A stretch of 18,312 bases of DNA from an uncultured Desulfobacteraceae bacterium (GTDB lineage: Bacteria; Desulfobacterota; Desulfobacteria; Desulfobacterales; UBA2174), in assembly GCA_937982505.1 (NCBI GenBank), contig CALJLV010000123.1, positions 1-18,312 of the forward strand, read 5' to 3'. The notes under the pieces are model-generated. The model was not told where the DNA came from, made no database searches, and saw only the letters and a list, made by a program, of their open reading frames with translations. The position numbers were made by a program, and so were the translations under genes. Of the stretch, positions 1 through 6,443 are shown piece by piece (the stretch's first letter is position 1; every line of letters starts with the position of its first letter).

Positions 1-85
1 CCCCCCGGCGAAAGAGGCGCAGACTCAGCACGGGAGGAATTTTGAGGTAAAGGGGGGTGCGGACTCTGATCTCCTCGTAGGCCAT
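1..85 (-). CDS. ABC transporter permease, N-terminal fragment (cut by window edge)
   Basis: The minus strand opens with ATG at 85-83 and stays open to the left edge, giving 28 codons that begin MAYEEIRVRTPLYLKIPP. A purine-rich stretch (AGAAAGGTG) lies just upstream of the ATG and fits a ribosome binding site. Only the cytoplasmic N-terminus is visible, so no membrane segment can be checked. The call rests on position: it follows, in the same direction, the ATPase and periplasmic binding protein of a nitrate/sulfonate/taurine-class importer, and a permease is the one missing component. Another transporter-linked protein is possible. Confidence 0.55.
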   Translation of the reverse strand, partial: MAYEEIRVRTPLYLKIPPVLSLRLFRRG

Positions 86-109
86 GGCGGCGCACCTTTC
101 TGTTGGGGT

Positions 110-144
110 GCCGCGTCCCGGGGGGATCGCTCCCGGGACGCGGC
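110..144 (-). promoter_or_regulatory. Intercistronic GC-rich hairpin between binding protein and permease genes
   Basis: Perfect 12-bp inverted repeat: CCGCGTCCCGGG at 111-122 and CCCGGGACGCGG at 132-143, with a 9-nt loop and one more G-C pair at 110/144. No T-run follows it on the minus strand, so it is not a standard intrinsic terminator. In ABC import operons, hairpins after the binding-protein gene commonly stabilise its mRNA and lower permease expression. That role here is inferred. Confidence 0.6.
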
Positions 145-181
145 GGCCATAGACGCCGACCCCATGGGGATCACCTCGTCT

Positions 182-1270
182 TTACTTGTAAGGCGGGATG
201 GGGGTCTGGACCATCTTCAGGTACTTGTCGGTGATCCAATCGCCCTTGGAGACCTTGGCCAGTTCGGCGTCGGTGATGCGTCCGTTGGAGTGCAGAAGCA
301 ACTCGGCGATGAGGCGTTCGATCTCCTGGGCCCGGCTCTCGCCCTTGGTGGCATCGAAGAGCTTCAGCTGTTCTTCCAGCTTCCAGACCGGGTGCATTTC
401 GATGTCCTTCTTGGCGTCCTCGTGGGAGTACTCCATGCCGGCCCACTCCTGGTACATGCGCTGGAAGAGCTTGATGTTCTCGTCCGTGGCGCCTTCCTCG
501 GCCAGCTTGTTGATCCCCCGGAACATCACCCGCAGAAACTTGGCCACCACCTCGGGGTTCTTTTCGCAGAATTCCTTGTCGCCGATGAAGGTGATGGGCA
601 GGGCCGCTCCGGACTTGTTCACGTTGGCCACCTCGATCCAGCCGTTGGCCTCGGCCTGGTAGGTGTACGGGGCCCACAGGCAGGCGAAATCACCGATTCC
701 CGACACGAAGGCCGCCATGATCGAGGCCTGATCCATCTGCTTGACCACTACGTCGGCGTCCTTGAGGCCCAGGGTCTGCAGGTAGGTGGTCATGGCGAAA
801 TGGGCCGACGAGGCCGTGGTCACCAGGAAGGTCTTGCCCTTGAGGTCCTCGGGCTTGCCCAATACCTCCGGGAACTTGGGATTGAATCCCTTGGTTTTTA
901 CGGCAGGATTGTCCGGCCGAGCGTAGACGGCATTGAGGAAAGATTCGTCGTTGCCCAGGCCGATCATGGGCGCGCCGTAGCGCAGGGCCCCCAGAACATG
1001 GGGCACCCCGCCGATCCCCCCCAGGACCCACTGCTTGGCCGGAAGGGCTTCCAGGATGGCCATGCCGCTTTCAAAATAGAGAATTTCGAAATCCAGTCCT
1101 TCTTCTTTGTCCCATCCCATCTCCTTGGCGTACCAGGGGAAAAAAACTTCATGCTCCGGCATCCAGGCGGTGGGCAATTTGACCAGGTCCTTGGCGAACA
1201 CCGTGCCGACGCCCGAGAGAATCAGCGCGGCGGCCAGCATGACGATGACGGGCAGGGTGGATCGTCTCAT
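182..1270 (-). CDS. ABC transporter periplasmic substrate-binding protein (NMT1/SsuA/TauA-like)
   Basis: A 362-residue protein with a clear Sec signal peptide: basic MRR, a hydrophobic core over residues 7-24, and an AxA-like cleavage site at VFA26/K27. There is no lipobox Cys, so it is probably a soluble periplasmic protein. The mature part resembles the nitrate/sulfonate/taurine/thiamine-precursor binding fold, with an early PTAWMPEHEVFFPWYAKEMGW segment followed by a GGIGGVPHVLGAL stretch and a middle SAHFAMTTYLQTLGL stretch. It would deliver a small, probably anionic or polar compound to the importer. The start is supported by AAGGAGGG just upstream. It sits 179 bp downstream of the ATPase gene and 96 bp before the permease gene. 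Substrate cannot be read from sequence; co-orientation behind a sigma-54 promoter opposite a BMC operon suggests that it imports the BMC substrate. Confidence 0.85.
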   Translation of the reverse strand: MRRSTLPVIVMLAAALILSGVGTVFAKDLVKLPTAWMPEHEVFFPWYAKEMGWDKEEGLDFEILYFESGMAILEALPAKQWVLGGIGGVPHVLGALRYGAPMIGLGNDESFLNAVYARPDNPAVKTKGFNPKFPEVLGKPEDLKGKTFLVTTASSAHFAMTTYLQTLGLKDADVVVKQMDQASIMAAFVSGIGDFACLWAPYTYQAEANGWIEVANVNKSGAALPITFIGDKEFCEKNPEVVAKFLRVMFRGINKLAEEGATDENIKLFQRMYQEWAGMEYSHEDAKKDIEMHPVWKLEEQLKLFDATKGESRAQEIERLIAELLLHSNGRITDAELAKVSKGDWITDKYLKMVQTPIPPYK

Positions 1271-1449
1271 GGTCTTCCCTCCTTATGCTTGAAAACGGTT
1301 GGGGAACGGGTTTCTTCGGTCGATTGGAGATCCCATGGAGCAAGTTCCTAGAGTCCCGGCCTGGAAATGGATTGATGGCCTGTTGCGATCACCCCCTTCG
1401 GTGGCGTTCCGGTCTCGGGTGCGGCGTTGGCCGGAGCGCGCGTTGTCGC

Positions 1450-2202
1450 CTACCACCAGCGGATCAACTCCGTCACCTGTTTGCGAATGGCCACGAACCG
1501 CGGGTCCAGCATGTGGCGCGGATGGGGCAGTTCCACGGGCACCTCGGCCTTGATCTTGGTGGGCTTGTTGCTCAGGACCAGGATCCGCTCGGATACGTAA
1601 ACCGCCTCTTCGATGTTGTGGGTGACGAAGATTACCGTGCTCTTGAGCGTCTGCCAGAGCTTGATCAACTCGTCTTCCAGGTAGAAGCGCAGCTTGACGT
1701 CCAGTTGGCCGTAGGGCTCGTCCATCAGCAGCAGGTCCGGGCCCACCACGAAGGCGCGGGCGACGGCAATGCGCTGCATCATGCTGGCCGATACCTGGTT
1801 GGGGTAGAGATGGGCCGTGTCGGTGAGACCCACCAGCTTGAGGATTTCGTCCAGCTTGCGTTCGAGTTCGACCTTGGGGAATTTCTTGACTTCCATGCCG
1901 TAGGCCACGTTCTGGCGCACGGTGCGCCAGGGCATGCAGGTGGGCTCCTGGAAGACGAAGGAGATGTTGTGCCGTTTGGGGTCGGCCGGTTGGCCGTCGA
2001 TGAAAATGTCTCCCTGAGAGGTGGGGATCAGCTTGGACAGACAGTTGAGAAAGGTGGTCTTGCCGCAGCCGGTGGGGCCGACAATGGCCAGAAACTCTCC
2101 CTGCCGCACCTGGAAGGAGATGTCGTCCAGCACGAGCAGGTCGCCGAACCGCTTGGTGAAGCTTTTGACGTCGATTTTTACCGCTCGCGGATCCGCTTTC
2201 AT
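1450..2202 (-). CDS. ABC transporter ATP-binding protein (NitT/TauT class)
   Basis: A 250-residue nucleotide-binding subunit that powers the importer from the cytoplasmic face. Visible motifs are Walker A GPTGCGKT (42-49), Q-loop Gln85 in FQEP, Walker B LLLMDEP (157-163), D-loop GQLD (165-168) and switch His195 in THN. The signature region reads NQVSASMMQR (135-144), where this class usually has LSGGMxQR, so two glycines are replaced by Ala-Ser. The start at 2202 was chosen because GAAAGGCG lies just upstream and family homology begins there. A longer in-frame extension to 2523 overlaps the preceding aldehyde dehydrogenase gene and has no family resemblance. It lies 91 bp downstream of that dehydrogenase gene. 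Confidence 0.9.
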   Translation of the reverse strand: MKADPRAVKIDVKSFTKRFGDLLVLDDISFQVRQGEFLAIVGPTGCGKTTFLNCLSKLIPTSQGDIFIDGQPADPKRHNISFVFQEPTCMPWRTVRQNVAYGMEVKKFPKVELERKLDEILKLVGLTDTAHLYPNQVSASMMQRIAVARAFVVGPDLLLMDEPYGQLDVKLRFYLEDELIKLWQTLKSTVIFVTHNIEEAVYVSERILVLSNKPTKIKAEVPVELPHPRHMLDPRFVAIRKQVTELIRWW

Positions 2203-2293
2203 CTCAACGCCTTTCGGGGGATTCCGGGGGCCGGTGCCAGACCGCCCCCCTGGCGTACTTGCGGTACGGGTGATGTTCCCGCTGCGACGGCGG

Positions 2294-3853
2294 TCATTGG
2301 GCCACGCAGCTTCTGACCGCCGTGGCGGATTTTTCCGCTCCGGGCGCCCCGTTGCCCCCAGCGGCCGGCAAGCCGCCGCCGGGCGGCAGATAACGCACCG
2401 TGGCGATCTTGTTCTGGGTGAAAAAAGCAATTCCGTCCTTGCCCTGGACCTTGTCGGTCCCGATGAGGGATTGCTTGATCCCGCCGAAGGGCAGATACGG
2501 GTGAGGCGCCGGGACCCCGACATTGACGCCGATCATCCCCACATCGGCTTCGGCGATGAATTTCTCGGCGTAGAACAGGTTCTGGGTGAAGATACAGGCG
2601 CCGTTGCCCACTTCCTGGGAACGGATGAGACGCAGCGCGTGGTCCAGGTTCTCGACTTTCACCACCGCCACCACCGGACCGAAGATTTCCGTTCGCACGA
2701 TGGTCATCTCCGGGGTGGCGTCGGTGAAGATCGTCGGGCCGACATAATAACCGTCGCGGATCTTTTCGGGCACCCGGGGATGGCGCCCGTCCAGCACCAG
2801 ACGCGCCCCGTCCTCACGGACACCGGTGTCGATCAATTTCTCGATGCGTGCCTTGGCCTCGGCGGAAATGACCGGCCCCATGTGGACCTCCGGGTCCAAG
2901 GCGCTGCCGATCTTCACCTTTTTCGAGGCGGCGACGATGCGCGCGATCAGTTCGTCATGGATTTCGGGCACGGCGGCCACGATGGCCCCGGCCAGGCAGC
3001 GCTGCCCGGCGGAGCCGTAGCAGGAGTTGAGATAGTTCTCGATGAAAAGGTCCCACGGCAGATCCTCCATGGCGACCAGATAGTTCTTGGCCCCACCAAG
3101 CAGCATGGTGCGCTTGCCGGCGCGTCCCGCCGCTTCGGCGATCCGGCGGGCCGTGGAAGAAGAGCCCACCATACAGATCCCGCGCACCCGGGGATCGTCG
3201 TACCAGGCGGTGGCCGGGACATGATCGCCGTTGACCACGTTGATCACCCCCGGGGGCAGCGATACCTGGGAGAACACGTCCCCCATCTTCTGCATGAAAT
3301 AGGGGGACTGTGGGGAAGGCTTGAAGACAAACGTGTTGCCCGCCCCGATGGCGAAGGGGATGAACCAGCCGAAAACCAGGGCCGGGAAATTGAAAGGCGC
3401 CACCCCGCAAAAGACGCCCAGGGGCTGGCGCACCACACGGCCGACGATCTGGGGCCCGATGTTTTCCAGGGTCTCGCCCTGGATCAGGGTGGGGATCCCG
3501 CAGGCGGTCTCGATGATCTCGATCACCCGCTGCACTTCCCCGCGCGCCTCGCCGATGTGCTTGGCCTGGTCCAGCGCAATGGCATGCGCCAGCTCTTCGC
3601 GCCGCTCCTCCATGACGCGCCGGATGTCGAAGAGGTACTTGACGCGCCGTGCGATGGAAGTGCGTCGCCAGCCTTCGTAGGCGCGGTGACAGGACTCGAC
3701 CGCAGCCCGGGAAGTGGCTTGGCACGAGAGGGGAACTTCTCCGATCCGGGTGCCGTTGGAAGGATTGAACAGGGGGATTGTTTCGGCCTCGGGCTCCTCG
3801 ACCCACTGCCCGTCGATGTAGTTTCTGACACGGATAAAGGCTGTTGCGGTCAT
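2294..3853 (-). CDS. mmsA: CoA-acylating methylmalonate/malonate-semialdehyde dehydrogenase-type enzyme
   Basis: A 519-residue aldehyde dehydrogenase of the MmsA family, which oxidises (methyl)malonate semialdehyde with NAD+ and CoA to propionyl- or acetyl-CoA plus CO2. The N-terminus (NYIDGQWVE) is typical. PFNFPALV (153-160) and FKPSPQSP (177-184) belong to the NAD site, and the catalytic Cys286 is in SAGQRCLAG. The GGAKN motif (253-257) has Asn where non-acylating enzymes carry the general-base Glu, as expected for CoA-dependent members. After residue 487 there is a Gly/Pro/Ala-rich tail without an obvious encapsulation helix, so it is probably cytosolic. AAGGAGGT just before ATG 3853 fixes the start. 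It is the first gene of the leftward operon. True substrate is unknown; other short acyl semialdehydes are possible. Confidence 0.88.
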   Translation of the reverse strand: MTATAFIRVRNYIDGQWVEEPEAETIPLFNPSNGTRIGEVPLSCQATSRAAVESCHRAYEGWRRTSIARRVKYLFDIRRVMEERREELAHAIALDQAKHIGEARGEVQRVIEIIETACGIPTLIQGETLENIGPQIVGRVVRQPLGVFCGVAPFNFPALVFGWFIPFAIGAGNTFVFKPSPQSPYFMQKMGDVFSQVSLPPGVINVVNGDHVPATAWYDDPRVRGICMVGSSSTARRIAEAAGRAGKRTMLLGGAKNYLVAMEDLPWDLFIENYLNSCYGSAGQRCLAGAIVAAVPEIHDELIARIVAASKKVKIGSALDPEVHMGPVISAEAKARIEKLIDTGVREDGARLVLDGRHPRVPEKIRDGYYVGPTIFTDATPEMTIVRTEIFGPVVAVVKVENLDHALRLIRSQEVGNGACIFTQNLFYAEKFIAEADVGMIGVNVGVPAPHPYLPFGGIKQSLIGTDKVQGKDGIAFFTQNKIATVRYLPPGGGLPAAGGNGAPGAEKSATAVRSCVAQ

Positions 3854-4174
3854 CTGCCGACCTCCTTGGATGTTGGCCCCTGCCGGGCCTTCTGCTGGTC
3901 GCTCCCCGCCGTCCTTTCGCCTCTTTCCCGTCGAAACGGTTCGTTCCCGCTTCGGCCGCTGCCCAAGCGGCCTCCACCGCGCCCGGCCCCGGAAAACCGG
4001 CGGCAGGGACCATGTCCGATATTTTTCCAGGTTGGCAAAAATCCTGGTCGGTTTGCGCCGCAACCCGGTCGGCCCTGCGCCGGCGCTGGCTGTCATCGCC
4101 GTTTCCTGGGGCGACTTCGATCCTGCCGGAAGACCGGCGCTCCCGCTGCACTCGGCCTGTTCGGCCATAACTGA

Positions 4175-4188
4175 GCAAGATATGTGCC
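4175..4188 (-). promoter_or_regulatory. Sigma-54 (-24/-12) promoter for the mmsA/ABC transporter operon
   Basis: Read on the minus strand the site is GGCACATATCTTGC, followed by T. It matches the consensus TGGCAC-N5-TTGCW at every core position except the first T, with exact GG-to-GC spacing of 14 nt. Transcription would start near 4163 and run left, leaving about 310 nt of leader before ATG 3853. A sigma-54 activator is encoded at 14881-16341. Confidence 0.75.
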
Positions 4189-4433
4189 GAATTAGCTCGC
4201 CAGCCCCCCGAAAGCCGAAAACCGCCCTTCTGCCGTGGCGGAAGGCCGCTGGGCAAGCTTCAGGAAATCGTTTCAAGGGTTTTCCCCAGGGGCCGGAAGT
4301 CTCAAAAATGCAACCGGACGCTGTCCAAAATCCCGGCCATCACCTGAATTTAGTGCGTGTTTCTGGGGTATTGGAGGAGATCAACCCTTTCCCGGGTGGC
4401 GCGGGGATACGCCCAGGGAACCTCCAGGCGCGG

Positions 4434-4511
4434 TTTTGCAACGGTCCGAGAAGCTCAAAAATGATAGAATTCAGCTAGATAAATTTTTTCCAAATCTCCG
4501 CAGTTGCAAAA
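4434..4511. promoter_or_regulatory. Candidate upstream activator sites (TTTTGCAAC inverted pair)
   Basis: TTTTGCAAC at 4434-4442 and its exact inverse GTTGCAAAA at 4503-4511 have centres 69 bp apart. A related TGCAACCGG lies at 4309-4317. The pair sits roughly 130-205 bp upstream of the rightward -24 element, the usual distance for an enhancer-type activator. Binding by the regulator at 14881-16341 is inferred only from placement. Confidence 0.35.
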
Positions 4512-4640
4512 ATACATCATTTGTGGCCGCCGCGTGCGCAACCCGCCGGGGGCGCCGCAAGCTGCGGGCCGGGTTCCGCGGTAACATTCTCCGTCTGGGT
4601 TTCGGACTCAGGAGGGGGTTTGTTTTTCGCCAAAGGCCCG

Positions 4641-4654
4641 GGCATAATCCTTGC
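4641..4654 (+). promoter_or_regulatory. Sigma-54 (-24/-12) promoter for the microcompartment operon
   Basis: GGCATAATCCTTGC has the invariant GG and GC dinucleotides at the correct spacing and a complete TTGC -12 element; the -24 element is GGCAT instead of GGCAC. Transcription would begin near 4666, about 50 nt before the ATG at 4716. It faces away from the second sigma-54 site at 4175-4188. Confidence 0.7.
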
Positions 4655-4715
4655 GTGCAGACTGGAGGCATCCAGCCAAAGCACATCCCGGGAATTTCAA
4701 CAAAGGGGTCGCGCA

Positions 4716-5624
4716 ATGAAGGTCATCGATTTTCGCTTCCGGCCGAACACACCCGAAACGATCACCGGCATTCAGAACAGCAAGATGTTCAAGGGGCTCT
4801 GCGAGCACATCGACTTCGGCAAGATGAAGCCCCAGAGCCTGGCGGAGGTGGTGGCGGACCTGGATCGTCATCAGGTGGAACGGGCCGTGATTACCGGCCG
4901 GGACTGCGAGACGACCTACGGTTCCAAATCCAACAACGACAGCGTCATCGCGTTCGTCAAGGCCTATCCCAACAAGTTCATCGGTTTCATCGGGCTCGAT
5001 CCCCACAAGGGAATGAAGGCCATCGCCGAGCTGAGGACCGCCGTCAACGAACTGGGCATGCGCGGCGCCGCCGTGGATCCCTACCTGGCGCAGATCTATG
5101 CCAACGATGCGAAGTACTATCCCATCTACGCCAAATGCTGCGAGCTTGACGTGCCTATCGTCTTCACCACCGGCCCGGCCACCCTGGTGCCCAACGCCAT
5201 CATCGACCACGTGGCGCCGCGTTACATCGACATCGTGGCCCGGGATTTTCCCGAACTGAAAATCGTCATCAGCCACGGCGGCTATCCCTGGGTCAACGAG
5301 GCGATCATCGTCGCTGAGCGCAATCGCAACGTCTACATCGATCTTTCCGAGTACGAGCAGTCCCCCATGTCCGAGGCCTACATTCAGGCGGCCAACACGA
5401 TGATCTCCGACAAAATCCTTTTTGCCAGCGCCCATCCTTTCGTGGATTTCCGAGAGGCGCTGCAAAAGTACGCGCAGATGGAACTCAAGGACGAGGTGCG
5501 CCGCAAGATCCTCTACGACAACGCAGCCCGCCTGCTGGGACTCCAGCCGGCCGCGCCGCAGGCCGCCATGGAGGATCTGGTGGGCGATATCGTGCGCCAG
5601 GTGATGGCCCGCCTGGGGCGCTGA
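4716..5624 (+). CDS. Amidohydrolase-fold (Amidohydro_2/ACMSD-like) protein with encapsulation-type C-terminal helix
   Basis: A 302-residue TIM-barrel protein of the amidohydrolase-2 family, recognisable from ISHGGYPWVNEA (186-196), NVYIDLSEYE (205-214) and the end KILYDNAARLLGL (264-276). Compared with the family pattern, four of five metal ligands seem lost. The N-terminal HxH is replaced by Arg7 and Arg9 (IDFRFRP), the next His by Thr151 (VFTTG), and the C-terminal Asp by Ala239 (FASAHPF). Only His187 remains. After a Pro/Ala linker (277-283) comes an amphipathic helix, MEDLVGDIVRQVMARLG (285-301), resembling BMC encapsulation peptides. It is the first gene behind the sigma-54 promoter, with AAAGGGG before the ATG. 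It is the only candidate signature enzyme of the operon. Its reaction is unknown; it may be a metal-independent hydrolase, lyase or isomerase, or noncatalytic. Confidence 0.85.
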   Translation: MKVIDFRFRPNTPETITGIQNSKMFKGLCEHIDFGKMKPQSLAEVVADLDRHQVERAVITGRDCETTYGSKSNNDSVIAFVKAYPNKFIGFIGLDPHKGMKAIAELRTAVNELGMRGAAVDPYLAQIYANDAKYYPIYAKCCELDVPIVFTTGPATLVPNAIIDHVAPRYIDIVARDFPELKIVISHGGYPWVNEAIIVAERNRNVYIDLSEYEQSPMSEAYIQAANTMISDKILFASAHPFVDFREALQKYAQMELKDEVRRKILYDNAARLLGLQPAAPQAAMEDLVGDIVRQVMARLGR

Positions 5625-5704
5625 GGGGTGACGGCCGAGGGCTCTCCGCAAGGGTCCGCGCAGCGTCCCTGACCATAGGAACGATGGCAGGAGGAGATGG
5701 CGAT

Positions 5705-6394
5705 ATGGGAAAACGGCTCATCAGCGAAAGCGACGTCCGGCAGGCGGCCAGTGAGGGCCGGCGTTTTCTGGCGGTGCCCCCCGATGAGTGCATCGTCACC
5801 CCCATGGCCCTGGATGTGGCCGCCGCCCTGGGCATCGCGCTGCAGGCCGAGGCCGGCCATCCCTCCGCGGCGAACCCGGAAGGGGGCCCGCCATCGCCGT
5901 CTCCGGCCGATCCCGGCGATCCTGGGCCCCTGGTGGCCAGGGTGATCGAGCGGCTCAAGGATCATCTGCCGGCGGGCCTGCCGGCCGAACGGCTGGCTGA
6001 GGTGGTCCGGGAGGTGGTCGCCGCGCGTCTGCGCTCGGGAGGGGCGGCGGCCGTTGCGCGGGATGGTGCGCGCCTGATCGCGGCGGGCCAGGCGCCCAGC
6101 GCGCCGCTGCGTGCGGTGGATGCGCAGGGGCAAGTGCGGGTGGCTCAAATCTTGCCCGTCGACGCCGCCCAAGGCCTTTCGGCCGGGATCCTGGCCTGGG
6201 AAAATGACTCTTTTCAGCGCCAGGTGGAGCAAGAAGAGATCGACATCATCGTCCAGGGAGATCTTCAGGTACGCCTGGACGACGGCCAGGCCCTCAACGG
6301 CGGGCCGGGCGACGTCCTGTTCCTGCCCCGGGGAACGCGGGTGGTCTACAGCGCGTCCGGGTCGGTCAGACTGGTGTGCGTCAACCGCTTATAG
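5705..6394 (+). CDS. eutQ: EutQ-like cupin protein
   Basis: A 229-residue protein matching the EutQ layout (about 233 residues in enterobacteria). The N-terminal segment KRLISESDVRQAA...VTPMALDVAAALGI (3-44) is the motif shared by EutQ proteins. A Pro/Gly-rich linker follows (50-74), then two amphipathic helices (76-110), and a C-terminal cupin barrel with EEIDIIVQGDLQVRLDDG (177-194) and GDVLFLPRGTRV (202-213). Enterobacterial EutQ is needed for anaerobic ethanolamine growth and has been reported to have acetate kinase activity; whether that applies here is not known, since a separate acetate kinase gene is present at 13475. Of two in-frame ATGs, 5705 was preferred over 5684 because AGGAGGAG lies 8 nt before it. 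It is 80 bp downstream of the amidohydrolase-like gene. Confidence 0.85.
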   Translation: MGKRLISESDVRQAASEGRRFLAVPPDECIVTPMALDVAAALGIALQAEAGHPSAANPEGGPPSPSPADPGDPGPLVARVIERLKDHLPAGLPAERLAEVVREVVAARLRSGGAAAVARDGARLIAAGQAPSAPLRAVDAQGQVRVAQILPVDAAQGLSAGILAWENDSFQRQVEQEEIDIIVQGDLQVRLDDGQALNGGPGDVLFLPRGTRVVYSASGSVRLVCVNRL

Positions 6395-6443
6395 GCCTGC
6401 GCCAAGGCCGTATCGGCCGCCGGCAGAGACAGGGGATCCAGGG

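Larger units (their letters stand above)
3854..4715. other. Divergent control region without a convincing gene
   Basis: 862 bp between two outward-facing operons. It holds two sigma-54 promoters (4175-4188 minus, 4641-4654 plus), candidate activator sites (about 4305-4511), and an AT-rich patch around 4460-4515 that stands out from the GC-rich surroundings and could aid DNA bending. The part from 3854 to about 4163 would be a 310-nt leader of the mmsA-type gene. Reading frames crossing the region are chance extensions in GC-rich DNA and lack ribosome sites. No riboswitch fold was recognised by eye. Confidence 0.8.

Noticed and set aside
2021..4174. 717-codon plus-strand open frame opposite the mmsA-type gene
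   Set aside because: Antisense shadow of a gene with full family motifs; no ribosome site and no recognisable domain.
4038..4190. Long plus-strand frames entering the divergent region (for example 3870-4478)
   Set aside because: Chance open frames in GC-rich DNA; they lack ribosome sites and overlap promoter elements on both strands.
3854..4276. N-terminal extension of the mmsA-type protein to an ATG at 4276
   Set aside because: The extension has no family similarity, crosses the minus-strand sigma-54 promoter, and the ATG at 3853 has an ideal AAGGAGGT.
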